Source: Umezawaea sp049997955 (GTDB lineage Bacteria; Actinomycetota; Actinomycetes; Mycobacteriales; Pseudonocardiaceae). From it: a stretch of DNA of 64,000 nucleotides. Below the pieces are notes generated by a model that was not told the DNA's origin, did not search any database, and saw nothing but the letters and a program-made list of their open reading frames with translations. The position numbers and the translations under genes are program-made. Of this stretch, positions 17,227 through 25,019 are shown in pieces; position 1 is the first letter of the stretch, and each line of letters starts with the position of its first letter. The DNA is taken from contig JAEBDY010000005.1 of the NCBI GenBank assembly GCA_049997955.1, positions 248,001 through 312,000 of the forward strand, given 5' to 3'.

Positions 17227-18435
17227 CTAGGCCAGAACCGCGGTGACATAGGGATCGGGGTCGGCCAGGATCGCGCGAACGGCCGACCCCGCCGCGCCGT
17301 GCACCGCCGCCTCGGAGCCCAGCGTGGAGGCGACGACCTCGATCGGCGACCACTCCGAGCTGACCACCCGCTGCGTGAGTTCCGCCCGCAGTGGTTCCCA
17401 CAGCCACGGGGCCAGCCGCGCGTAGGTGCCGCCGAGCACGACGGTCGGCAGGTCCAGCAGGTTCACCACGCCCGACAGCGCGATGCCCAGCGACTTGGCC
17501 GCCGCCCGCGTGGCGGCCAACGACTTCCGGTCGCGGTTCGCCAGGCGCTCCAGCAGGTCGGCGACCAGGTCCGCGGGCGCCCGGTCGTCCAGCACGCCCG
17601 CCTGGCGCAGGATCTCCTCCTGGCCCGCCACGCGCTCCAGGCAGCCGCGTGAGCCGCAGGCGCACGCGGGGCCGCGCGGGTCGACCATCATGTGACCGAT
17701 CTCGCCGCCGAACCCGAACACGCCCTCGAACAGGCCGCCGTCGACCACGATGCCCGCGCCAATGCCGATCTCGCCGGACACGTGCACGAAGTCCCGCGGC
17801 CCGGTGCCCTGCCACAGCTCGGCGAGCGCGGCGAAGTTCGCCTCGTTGCCCACGAGCACCGGGATGTCGTCCAGCTCGGCCCGTCCGCGCAGCTCGCCGC
17901 GCACGTCGACCTCGCGCCAGCCCAGGTTCGGCGCGACCCGGAGGATGCCGGTGGCGGACTCGACCAGGCCTGGCACGGCGACGCCCATGCCGCCGACCCG
18001 CACGCCCGTCCGCTCGGCCTCGGCCAGCGCGGTCCTGACCGCCTTGGCGACCCGAGAGAGCACGCGGGCGGGGGAGGGGGTGCGGTTGTCCGCCGACTGG
18101 AGCCAGCGGGCGCGGACCTCGCCGGTCAGGTCGATCAGGCACGTGGCGACGTAGTCGACGCCGATCTCCACGCCGAGCCCGTGCGGGCCGTCCGGCGCGA
18201 GGTACAGGGCGGTGCCGCGCCTGCCGGGGCCGGGGCGGACGGCCGCCGCGCCCTCCACGACGAGGTTCGCGCCGATCATCCGGTCGACCAGGCTGGAGAC
18301 GGTGGCCTTGGTGAGACCCGTCCGGGCGGCGATCTCGGCGCGCGAATGACCGGACGGATCCGCGATGGCGTTGAGGACCAGGGCGCTGTTGTGCCTGCGA
18401 ACGGTGTGCTGTCCGGCCGGCTGCGGTGAGGACAC
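17227..18435 (-). CDS. xylR: XylR-type ROK-family repressor
   Basis: A 402-residue ROK repressor with an N-terminal winged helix ('SRAEIAARTGLTKATVSSLV', residues 31-50) and a C-terminal sugar-kinase-like domain. The domain contains 'VLVGNEANFAALAE', 'GFGGEIGHMMVD' and the zinc motif CACGSRGC. The gene is divergent from xylA, and the intergenic region holds a perfect palindrome. I infer that it represses xylAB and is released by xylose, as for XylR proteins of this family. The start is the GTG at 18435. Its 3' end is the diverged last unit of the 67-bp repeat array. Confidence 0.9.
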   Translation of the reverse strand: MSSPQPAGQHTVRRHNSALVLNAIADPSGHSRAEIAARTGLTKATVSSLVDRMIGANLVVEGAAAVRPGPGRRGTALYLAPDGPHGLGVEIGVDYVATCLIDLTGEVRARWLQSADNRTPSPARVLSRVAKAVRTALAEAERTGVRVGGMGVAVPGLVESATGILRVAPNLGWREVDVRGELRGRAELDDIPVLVGNEANFAALAELWQGTGPRDFVHVSGEIGIGAGIVVDGGLFEGVFGFGGEIGHMMVDPRGPACACGSRGCLERVAGQEEILRQAGVLDDRAPADLVADLLERLANRDRKSLAATRAAAKSLGIALSGVVNLLDLPTVVLGGTYARLAPWLWEPLRAELTQRVVSSEWSPIEVVASTLGSEAAVHGAAGSAVRAILADPDPYVTAVLA

Positions 18436-18494
18436 CGGAGGATGGTAGCCGCTCCACGACCGGGCGAAACCGTTGACCTGCCGACGAAATCGCT

Positions 18495-18517
18495 ATAAGT
18501 TTAGGCATCAAACTTAT
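18495..18517. promoter_or_regulatory. Palindromic XylR operator in the xylR-xylA intergenic region
   Basis: Perfect inverted repeat ATAAGTTT (18495-18502), spacer AGGCATC, AAACTTAT (18510-18517). It is AT-rich in a very GC-rich genome, lies between divergent xylR and xylA and ends directly before the xylA ribosome binding site (GGAGGAGG). The position would let a bound ROK repressor block xylA transcription or elongation. The sequence is seen directly; the binding protein is inferred from the neighbouring gene. Confidence 0.85.
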
Positions 18518-18530
18518 TGGAGGAGGACCC

Positions 18531-19700
18531 GTGGCAACGAAGCCCACTCGCGAGGACCGGTTCAGCTTCGGCCTGTGGACGGTCGGCTGGCGCGCGCAGG
18601 ACCCGTTCGGCGACGCGACCCGCCCGGTCCTCGATCCGGCCGAGGCCGTGCACAAGCTGTCCGATCTCGGCGCGTGGGGCATCACGCTGCACGACGACGA
18701 CCTCATCCCGTTCGGCACCGAGAGCGGCGAGCGCGACAAGCGGATCTCGCTGTTCCGCGAGGCGATCGACGCGACGGGTCTGACCGTGCCGATGGTCACC
18801 ACGAACCTGTTCACCCACCCGGTGTTCAAGGACGGCGGGTTCACCAGCAACGACCGCGGTGTGCGCAGGTACGCGCTGCGCAAGGTGCTGCGCAACCTCG
18901 ACCTGGCCGCCGAGTTCGGCGCGAAGACGTTCGTCATGTGGGGCGGCCGCGAGGGCTCCGAGACCGACGCCGCGAAGGACGTCCGGTCCGCGCTCGACCG
19001 CTACCGCGAGGCCGTCGACACGATCGCGCAGTACTCCGAGGACAAGGGCTACGGCATGCGCTTCGCGCTGGAGCCCAAGCCGAACGAGCCCCGCGGCGAC
19101 ATCCTGCTGCCCACGATCGGCCACGCGCTGGCGTTCATCTCCACGCTGGAGCACCACGAGCTGGTCGGCGTGAACCCCGAGGTCGGCCACGAGCAGATGG
19201 CGGGCCTGAACTTCGTCCACGGCATCTCGCAGGCGCTGTGGCAGGGCAAGCTCTTCCACATCGACCTCAACGGCCAGCACGGTCCGCGCTTCGACCAGGA
19301 CCTGATCTTCGGCCACGGCGACGTGCTGTCCGCGTTCTTCCTCGTCGACCTGCTGGAGAACGGCGGCTACGACGGCCCGCGGCACTTCGACTACAAGCCG
19401 CTGCGCACCGAGGACAGCGCGGGCGTGTGGTCGAGCGCCGCCGCGAACATGAGCACCTACCTGCTGCTCAAGGAGCGTGCCGCGGCCTTCCGCGCCGACC
19501 CCGAGGTGCAGGAGGCCCTGCTCGCCGCGAAGGTCGCCGAGCTGGGGGAGCCGACCCTCGCCGCAGGCGAGACGACGGAGGCCTTCCTGGCGGACAAGTC
19601 CGCGTTCGAGGACTTCGACGTGGACGCGGCCGGTTCGCAGGGTTACGGTTTCGTGCACCTGTCGCAGTTGGCGCTCGAACACCTCCTGGGAGCTCGCTGA
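18531..19700 (+). CDS. xylA: Xylose isomerase
   Basis: A 389-residue class I (Streptomyces-type) xylose isomerase, which converts D-xylose to D-xylulose with divalent metals. It begins 'TREDRFSFGLWTVGW' and carries the active-site histidine block 'GITLHDDDLIPFG', 'VMWGGREGSE', the metal block 'FALEPKPNEPRGD', 'VNPEVGHEQMAGLNF' and 'FHIDLNGQ'. The GTG start follows GGAGGAGG by 5 bp. The stop overlaps the xylB start (TGATG). The operator just upstream makes it the first gene of a xylose-inducible operon. Confidence 0.96.
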   Translation: MATKPTREDRFSFGLWTVGWRAQDPFGDATRPVLDPAEAVHKLSDLGAWGITLHDDDLIPFGTESGERDKRISLFREAIDATGLTVPMVTTNLFTHPVFKDGGFTSNDRGVRRYALRKVLRNLDLAAEFGAKTFVMWGGREGSETDAAKDVRSALDRYREAVDTIAQYSEDKGYGMRFALEPKPNEPRGDILLPTIGHALAFISTLEHHELVGVNPEVGHEQMAGLNFVHGISQALWQGKLFHIDLNGQHGPRFDQDLIFGHGDVLSAFFLVDLLENGGYDGPRHFDYKPLRTEDSAGVWSSAAANMSTYLLLKERAAAFRADPEVQEALLAAKVAELGEPTLAAGETTEAFLADKSAFEDFDVDAAGSQGYGFVHLSQLALEHLLGAR

Positions 19701-21097
19701 TGGTGCTGGTCGCCGGGATCGACTCGTCCACCCAGTCCTGCAAGGTCGTCGTCCGCGACGCCGACACGGGCGCGCTCGTCCGCGAAGGCCGGGCGTCGCA
19801 CCCTTCGGGTACCGAGGTAGACCCGGCGGCCTGGTGGGCCGCGCTGGGCCAGGCCATCGAGGCGGCGGGCGGTCTGGACGACGTCGCGGGCGTGTCGGTG
19901 GCGGCCCAGCAGCACGGCATGGTGTGCCTGGACGCCGACGGGAACGTGGTCCGTCCGGCACTGCTGTGGAACGACACCCGGTCGGCCGCCGCCGCGAAGG
20001 CGCTGACCGAGGAACTGGGCGGTCCGGAGAAGTGGGCGCAGGCGGTCGGCAGCGTGCCGGTCGCGTCGCTCACCGTGACGAAGCTGCGCTGGCTCGCCGA
20101 GCACGAGCCGGAGAACGCGGCCCGCGTCGCGGCGGTGTGCCTGCCGCACGACTGGCTGACCTGGAAGCTCGCAGGCGCTCCCGGCCTGGACTCGCTGGTC
20201 ACCGACCGCAGCGACGCCAGCGGCACCGGCTACTGGTCGCCGTTCACCGAGGAGTACCGGCTCGACCTGCTCGACCTCGCGCTCGGCCGCCGCCCGGTGC
20301 TGCCGCGGGTGATCGGTCCGGCCGACCACGCGGGCACGACGGCGCGCGGCGCGGTGCTCGGAGCGGGTGCGGGCGACAACGCGGGCGCCGCGCTGGGCGT
20401 CCAGGTCGGACCCGGCGACGTCATCGTCTCCATCGGCACGTCCGGCACGGCGTTCGCGCGCTCACCGCACCCGTCGGCGGACATCTCCGGCCTGGTCAGC
20501 GGTTTCGCCGACGCGGAGGGCACGTTCCTCCCGCTGGTCTGCACGCTCAACGCGTCCAGGGTGCTCGACGCGACCGCCAGGGTGCTCGGCGTCGACCTGG
20601 CGGAGCTGTCCCGGCTGGCGCTGTCCGTCCCGTCGGCCGAGGGCCTGGTCCTGGTGCCGTACCTGGAGGGGGAGCGCACGCCGAACAAGCCGGACTCGAC
20701 CGGCGCGCTGCACGGCCTCCGGTTGGACACCGCGACCCCCGCGCACCTCGCGCGGGCCGCGGTCGAAGGCATGCTGTGCAGCCTCGCCGACGCGATCGAC
20801 GCGCTGAGGGCCGTCGGCACGCCGATGAGCCGGGTGCTGCTGATCGGCGGCGGCGCCCAGTCGCAGGCGGTGCGGGAGATCGCGCCCGCCGTCTTCGGCT
20901 GCCCGGTGCTCGTGCCGGCCCCCGGCGAGTACGTGGCGGACGGTGCCGCACGGCAGGCGGCGTGGGCCGTGAGCGGTGGCAGCACCCCGCCGCACTGGAG
21001 CGAGGCGGTGAGCACGACCGGGTTCGAAGCCGATGCCGTGCCCGGTGTTCGGGCCGCTTATGCGGCCGCTCGGGATTTGACGGTGTCGCGCGGCTGA
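19700..21097 (+). CDS. xylB: Xylulokinase
   Basis: A 465-residue FGGY-family kinase that phosphorylates D-xylulose, the second step after XylA. Visible features are 'VAGIDSSTQSCKVVV' (N-terminal ATPase lobe), 'VAAQQHGMVCLD', 'WNDTRS', 'GAGAGDNAGAALG' containing the catalytic-type aspartate, 'SIGTSGTAF' and 'LLIGGGAQSQAVREI' (adenosine-binding region). The start overlaps the xylA stop. A strong hairpin terminator follows at 21134-21176. No xylose transporter lies next to the operon. Confidence 0.95.
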   Translation: MVLVAGIDSSTQSCKVVVRDADTGALVREGRASHPSGTEVDPAAWWAALGQAIEAAGGLDDVAGVSVAAQQHGMVCLDADGNVVRPALLWNDTRSAAAAKALTEELGGPEKWAQAVGSVPVASLTVTKLRWLAEHEPENAARVAAVCLPHDWLTWKLAGAPGLDSLVTDRSDASGTGYWSPFTEEYRLDLLDLALGRRPVLPRVIGPADHAGTTARGAVLGAGAGDNAGAALGVQVGPGDVIVSIGTSGTAFARSPHPSADISGLVSGFADAEGTFLPLVCTLNASRVLDATARVLGVDLAELSRLALSVPSAEGLVLVPYLEGERTPNKPDSTGALHGLRLDTATPAHLARAAVEGMLCSLADAIDALRAVGTPMSRVLLIGGGAQSQAVREIAPAVFGCPVLVPAPGEYVADGAARQAAWAVSGGSTPPHWSEAVSTTGFEADAVPGVRAAYAAARDLTVSRG

Positions 21098-21133
21098 GGG
21101 TGGGTACCCACCTCGCATGACCTCGTAGCGTTG

Positions 21134-21176
21134 AACGGCCCCCGGAGTCGACTTGTCGTCGACGTCGGGGGCCGTT
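21134..21176 (+). terminator. Terminator of xylAB
   Basis: AACGGCCCCCG (21134-21144) pairs with CGGGGGCCGTT (21166-21176); an inner TCGAC/GTCGA pair extends the hairpin. There is no U-tract, as is common in high-GC actinomycetes. It sits 37 bp after the xylB stop. Confidence 0.8.
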
Positions 21177-21190
21177 CGCGTGCGGAGCGG

Positions 21191-21400
21191 ATGGAGATGG
21201 GAATTGTGAAGACGGAGCGGATGGGACCGGAGTCCGACGTGGTGCCCGGCAGTTCGGTGACCACCGGTGAGGCGCGGTTCGGTGGGGATGGCATGTGGGC
21301 GCCGATGATCCCCTTCAGCAGGCAGCCCGATGAGTGGGTGTGCTGGGTCGGGGATCTGGATGAGGGGCTGGAGCCGGTCGTCGTGCGCAGCGTGGATTGA
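21191..21400 (+). CDS. Small hypothetical protein
   Basis: A 69-residue candidate, 'MEMGIVKTERMGPESD' to 'EPVVVRSVD', acidic with three Trp and no membrane segment. I do not recognise it. I chose the ATG at 21191 because the longer frame starts inside the xylAB terminator hairpin; a GGAG lies a few bases upstream. High third-position GC supports coding, but the family is unknown and it may be species-specific. Confidence 0.4.
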   Translation: MEMGIVKTERMGPESDVVPGSSVTTGEARFGGDGMWAPMIPFSRQPDEWVCWVGDLDEGLEPVVVRSVD

Positions 21401-21483
21401 TCCGGGGTCGGGGCACGTCGGTGTTCTTGGGAGGTCGGGGCATCTGCTGTGCTGATGCTCGTGGGGCCTCCCTTACCCCGCTC

Positions 21484-21589
21484 GCGCGATTGTCTCCATC
21501 GGTGATCCCGATTTGTCAAGGCGGGAAAGATGCCTTGACAAATCGGGATCACCGATGAGGGCGCTTTGGATCGGGGTCAGGGAGGGGTC
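21484..21589 (-). repeat. 106-nt fixed-frame variable-stem hairpin element, copy 2 (perfect stem)
   Basis: Read on the minus strand, the flanks are 'GACCCCTCCCTGACCCCGAT' through 'GCGCCCTCAT' and 'ATGGAGACAATCGCGC', as in the other copies. The variable arms are CGGTGATCCCGATTT and AAATCGGGATCACCG, complementary at all 15 positions. With CAT/ATG and GTCAAGGC/GCCTTGAC this gives a perfect 26-bp stem (21497-21522 with 21532-21557) around the 9-nt loop ATCTTTCCC. The stretch 21590-21790 shows no credible gene and is A/C-rich on the minus strand, like the leader of copy 1. It lies between the small ORF and the nucleotidyltransferase gene. Confidence 0.88.
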
Positions 21590-21790
21590 TGTTCGGGGGC
21601 CTGGTTGCGTGCTTCTGCGGTGAGTTGGTTTGGGTTGCGTGCTCGTTGTTCGCTTCGTGGTTTGGCCTGGTGAGCTTGTTGCCTTTGGGCTGATTGGGTG
21701 CGTCCGCTCGGCTGTTGGGTGGCTGGGCGGTGGTCCCATTTGATGTTGATGTGTCGTTAGAAGGCATGTCTGGTCGGGTATGCCTGATTC

Positions 21791-22372
21791 ATGAGCGGAG
21801 TCCAGGACGAACTGCTGCGCACCCTTGTCAAGGTGGCGAACGCGTTGCGCGCCGCTGATATTCGCTTCGCGTTGACCGGCGGTTGTGCCGTCTACGCGCG
21901 TGGCGGGCCTGCTACCGAGCACGATGTCGACCTCCTGGTGAAGGAGGAGGACGCGGCCAAGGCGCGGTCCGCTCTGGTGGCGGCCGGTTGTCGGGCCGCT
22001 GACGCGCCGGAGAACTGGTTGTTGAAGGTCTACGACGGTGATTCCCTGGTGGACCTGTTGCACCGACCCAACGAGATTCCGGTCACCGACGAGATGTTGG
22101 ACCACGCCGAGGAGTTGGCGGTCAGTTCCGTGTCGCTGCCGGTGATGCCCGCCACCGAGGTGATGATCAGCAAGCTGCTCGTGCTGGACGGACATCGTTG
22201 TGACTTCAGCGAACTGCTGCCGTTCGCCCGTGCGTTGCGCGAGCAGATCGACTGGCCGAAGGTGCGGAAGTCCACAGAGGACTCGCCGTACGCCGGAGCC
22301 TTCCTTGTCCTGGTCGAACGACTCGACCTGGTCGAGCCTCAGCTCGCCAGCGTCCGGAGGAGTGCGTCATGA
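21791..22372 (+). CDS. Nucleotidyltransferase-fold protein
   Basis: A 193-residue protein of the MNT/pol-beta-like nucleotidyltransferase superfamily. 'FALTGGCAVYARGGPATEHD' followed by VDLLV contains the GG...DxD arrangement that binds NTP and Mg2+. The rest is helical, with 'VMPATEVMISKLLVLDGHRC' as seen in nucleotidyltransferases related to toxin AbiEii. No antitoxin-like partner is adjacent. Instead the stop overlaps the BON-domain gene by 4 bp (ATGA) and a metallophosphoesterase follows. Substrate unknown. Confidence 0.75.
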   Translation: MSGVQDELLRTLVKVANALRAADIRFALTGGCAVYARGGPATEHDVDLLVKEEDAAKARSALVAAGCRAADAPENWLLKVYDGDSLVDLLHRPNEIPVTDEMLDHAEELAVSSVSLPVMPATEVMISKLLVLDGHRCDFSELLPFARALREQIDWPKVRKSTEDSPYAGAFLVLVERLDLVEPQLASVRRSAS

Positions 22373-22617
22373 CGTCGGAGCCGTACCTGTCCGCGCGGTT
22401 GCGCCGGGCGATCGCCGAAGACCCGCGCACCAACGAACTCGGCGTGCGGGTGACCGTGCGCGGTGACCACGTGCTGCTGTCCGGTGACGTCGCCTGCGAG
22501 GAGCGCCGGGCCGAGTTGGAGGCCGTGGTGCACGAGATCGCGCCGGACCTCCAGGTGATGGACGACGTGCGCGTCGTCAGCGTCGCCGAGCCCGAGGGAA
22601 GCGAGGAACTGCGATGA
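22369..22617 (+). CDS. BON-domain protein
   Basis: An 82-residue protein. Most of its length is one BON domain: 'YLSARLRRAIAEDPRTNELG', then the beta hairpin 'VRVTVRGDHVLLSGDVACEE' and 'LQVMDDVRVV'. BON domains usually bind phospholipid or other ligands in secreted or membrane-associated proteins, but no signal peptide is present. Both ends overlap neighbours by 4 bp, so the three products are probably made together. Confidence 0.8.
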   Translation: MTSEPYLSARLRRAIAEDPRTNELGVRVTVRGDHVLLSGDVACEERRAELEAVVHEIAPDLQVMDDVRVVSVAEPEGSEELR

Positions 22618-23351
22618 TCCGCATCGCCGCCGTCGGCGACGTGCACCTGGGCGCGGACGCCCGAGGTCGGATGCGCCCCGCGCTGGAGAAGGTGGGGGAG
22701 CACGCGGACGTGCTGCTGCTGGCCGGTGACCTCACCCGGCACGGCACGCTGGACGAGGCGCAGGTGGTCGCCGAGGAGTTCGCCGACCTGCCCGTCCCCG
22801 TCGTCGCCGTCCTCGGCAACCACGACCACCACAACGACCAGCCAGTTGAAGTGGCGAAGTTGTTGTCCGACAGCGGCTTGCGCGTCCTCGAAGGCGACGC
22901 CGTGGTGTTCCGGGTCGGTGACGAGTCGATCGGCATCGCCGGCGTCAAGGGATTCGGCGGCGGTTTCGCGGGCAAGTGCGGCAGCAACTTCGGCGAGCGC
23001 GAGATGAAGGCTTTCGTCGGGCACACCGTCACCTTGGCCGACAACCTGCGGGAAGCGCTGCACTCGCTCGAAGTGGACATCAAGGTCGCGCTCACCCACT
23101 ACTCGCCGGTGCCGGACACGCTGCGCGGCGAGCCGCCGGAGATCTACCCGTTCCTCGGGTCGTACCTGCTCGGCGAGGCCATCGACGCCACCGGCACCGA
23201 CCTGGCGATCCACGGGCACGCCCACTTCGGCACCGAGCAGGGCATGACACCCGGCGGCGTCCGGGTCCGGAACGTGGCCCAGCCCATCATCCGGTCCGCT
23301 TATACCGTCTACCACGTCGAACCGATGGTTAGGTCAGCCGCGCACGGGTAA
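22614..23351 (+). CDS. Calcineurin-like metallophosphoesterase
   Basis: A 245-residue binuclear metallophosphoesterase with the five family blocks in order: GDVHLG (residues 8-13), 'LLLAGDLTRHG', 'VLGNHDHHNDQ', 'ALTHYSPVP' and 'AIHGHAHFG'. It would hydrolyse a phosphomonoester or phosphodiester; the substrate is not evident. Translation is coupled to the BON gene (ATGA overlap). The neighbour suggests it could act against a nucleotidyl product, which is inference only. Confidence 0.85.
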   Translation: MIRIAAVGDVHLGADARGRMRPALEKVGEHADVLLLAGDLTRHGTLDEAQVVAEEFADLPVPVVAVLGNHDHHNDQPVEVAKLLSDSGLRVLEGDAVVFRVGDESIGIAGVKGFGGGFAGKCGSNFGEREMKAFVGHTVTLADNLREALHSLEVDIKVALTHYSPVPDTLRGEPPEIYPFLGSYLLGEAIDATGTDLAIHGHAHFGTEQGMTPGGVRVRNVAQPIIRSAYTVYHVEPMVRSAAHG

Positions 23352-23360
23352 CACCTGGGC

Positions 23361-23933
23361 ATGAGCGATGTCGACCTGACGCGATCGGCGGGACCCTCCG
23401 CCCTGTGGGCGGGCCCGAGGGACGCGCCCGCCGTCGTCGTGCTGGACCCCGCCGGGGTCGGCAGGCACGGCGACCTGCCCGCCACGTGGCGGCCGCTGAC
23501 CGAGCACCTCCAGGTGCTGTGGTGCAGGCTGCCCGCGGCGGACGGGCCGTGGCGCGAGGTGTCCGACGTGCTGGCCGAGTTCGAAGGCCGCGGTGTTCCC
23601 GTTCACTTGTTGACCAGCGGTCCCGCCGCGGCCAGCGCGCTCTACCTGGCCGACCGGTACCGCGACCTCGTGCGCTCGGTGCTGCTCGTCGACCCCGAGG
23701 ACGGGCCGGACCGCACGACCGGGCAGGCCGCCGACGTCCGCGTCATCGTTCGCGAATCGCTGCCGCTCGGCCACCCGGACGTGGTCGTTGCGGTCGTGCG
23801 GGTGCTGCTGGAGCTGGACGCGGGCGAGCACACCGCGCCCCGGACCCCCTCCATGTCGTCCCTGCTCGGCGACGCCGCCGTCGCCCTGCGCGAGTCGGTC
23901 GTGAACGTCCTGGACCGGGTGCGCAGGGCCTGA
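23361..23933 (+). CDS. Alpha/beta-hydrolase-like protein, nucleophile motif not conserved
   Basis: A 190-residue protein starting 9 bp after the metallophosphoesterase. 'APAVVVLDPAGVGRHGDL' and 'YLADRYRDLVRSVLLVDPED' look like an alpha/beta-hydrolase core, but the usual nucleophile elbow GxSxG reads 'LTSGPAAAS', and no clear late Asp-His pair is visible. It is shorter than active hydrolases. Probably a non-catalytic family member of the same operon, or a reduced enzyme. Confidence 0.55.
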   Translation: MSDVDLTRSAGPSALWAGPRDAPAVVVLDPAGVGRHGDLPATWRPLTEHLQVLWCRLPAADGPWREVSDVLAEFEGRGVPVHLLTSGPAAASALYLADRYRDLVRSVLLVDPEDGPDRTTGQAADVRVIVRESLPLGHPDVVVAVVRVLLELDAGEHTAPRTPSMSSLLGDAAVALRESVVNVLDRVRRA

Positions 23934-23998
23934 CGCCGCACCGGAGATTGGGCCATTCGGTCCGTTTGTCCGTTTGGGTTCGCGGGTACAGGACCTGC

Positions 23999-24499
23999 AT
24001 GAGCGAGGCTGAGGAGTCCGAACAGGAGCAGTTGAGGCGCAACCTCAACGAACTGCTGCAGGAACTGCGGGTGGTGCAGGCAGGCGTGCAGATCCTGTTC
24101 GGCTTCCTGCTGTCCATCGTGTTCACCGACCGCTACCGCGAGGTCGAGCAGTACATCCGGAACACCCACCTGGTGGCGATCCTGTTCGCCGCGACCTCGG
24201 TCGCGCTGCTCACCGCTCCCGCCGCCTGGCACCGCGCGCTGTTCCGCCGCGGCAGGCGCGAGTACGTCATCGAGATCGCCCACCGCTTCACCATGATCGG
24301 CCTGGCGACCCTCGCCGTCGCCCTGACCGCCACCCTGCTGCTGCTCGGGGAGATCATCGTCGGCGGCTGGGTCGCGGTCGTCTTCGGCGTGGGCGCCGGG
24401 CTCGGGTTCGCCACCCTGTGGTTCCTCCTGCCGTGGCGGGAACGCCACCGCGAGAGCATCGAAACCTCCGGTCACCCGGACATGGCGAACGCCCTCTGA
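23999..24499 (+). CDS. DUF6328-type four-helix membrane protein
   Basis: A 166-residue protein: a charged N-terminus ('SEAEESEQEQLRRNLNELLQ'), then four hydrophobic segments, the first beginning 'VVQAGVQILFGFLLSIVF' and a later one 'MIGLATLAVALTATLLLLGE', ending in a basic tail. This pattern is shared by small actinomycete inner-membrane proteins annotated DUF6328. Function unknown. The ATG at 23999 lies 65 bp after the previous stop. Confidence 0.7.
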   Translation: MSEAEESEQEQLRRNLNELLQELRVVQAGVQILFGFLLSIVFTDRYREVEQYIRNTHLVAILFAATSVALLTAPAAWHRALFRRGRREYVIEIAHRFTMIGLATLAVALTATLLLLGEIIVGGWVAVVFGVGAGLGFATLWFLLPWRERHRESIETSGHPDMANAL

Positions 24500-24665
24500 C
24501 AGCGGGAGTCCCCAGCCGTCGCGGAAGCACCGGGGTGACGGGGGAGTGGTGGGAACAGGTTGCCTCGATCAGGTGAAAGGCTTGCTGCGCCTGGAATCTG
24601 AGCTACTTTGGAGGAGGAGATCCGGTCCGGGTCGGGGATCGGATCGTCGACCCGAGGAGCATCCG

Positions 24666-25019
24666 GTGCCTGCGGACGTCCGAAGCGCCTTGACAGTAGA
24701 GCGGTGGCGGCTGGCGGGGGCGAACGTCGTCGCCGCGAGCGGAGACCTCGACCGGGGGACGGTGCGCAGGCTCCGCTGGAGCCTCGACAGCGTCGCGCCG
24801 GGATCGGGGCCATTGGTCCTGGACCTGTCCGGTGTCGGCTTCCTCGGCTCGGTCGGAGTGGCCACGCTGCTGGAGGCCACACGTCGGGCGCGGGCGTTCC
24901 GGATCGACGTCCGCCTGATCTGCTCGGACGCGGTGTCCCGCGTGCTCGACCAGGTCGGTGCCCGCGAGGAGTTCGCGGTGTTCGAGTCCCGGTCGCACGC
25001 GCTGGCGCACTCCGACTAG
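24666..25019 (+). CDS. STAS-domain anti-sigma-factor antagonist-like protein
   Basis: A 117-residue single STAS domain: 'NVVAASGDLDRGTVRRLRWS' then 'GPLVLDLSGVGFLGSVGVAT'. The serine in 'GFLGSVGV' is at the site phosphorylated in SpoIIAA-type antagonists. Such proteins release sigma factors from anti-sigma kinases, but no kinase is adjacent. I chose the GTG at 24666 because GAGGAG lies 8 bp upstream; the longer frame lacks family similarity. The stop abuts the convergent winged-helix gene with no spacer. Confidence 0.75.
   Translation: MPADVRSALTVERWRLAGANVVAASGDLDRGTVRRLRWSLDSVAPGSGPLVLDLSGVGFLGSVGVATLLEATRRARAFRIDVRLICSDAVSRVLDQVGAREEFAVFESRSHALAHSD

Noticed and set aside
21468..21600. Insertion sequence or transposon end
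   Set aside because: No transposase frame, no terminal inverted repeats at the element borders and no target-site duplication can be seen; only the internal hairpin is palindromic.
23361..23933. Active alpha/beta hydrolase
   Set aside because: No GxSxG nucleophile elbow and no convincing catalytic triad; kept as hydrolase-like only.
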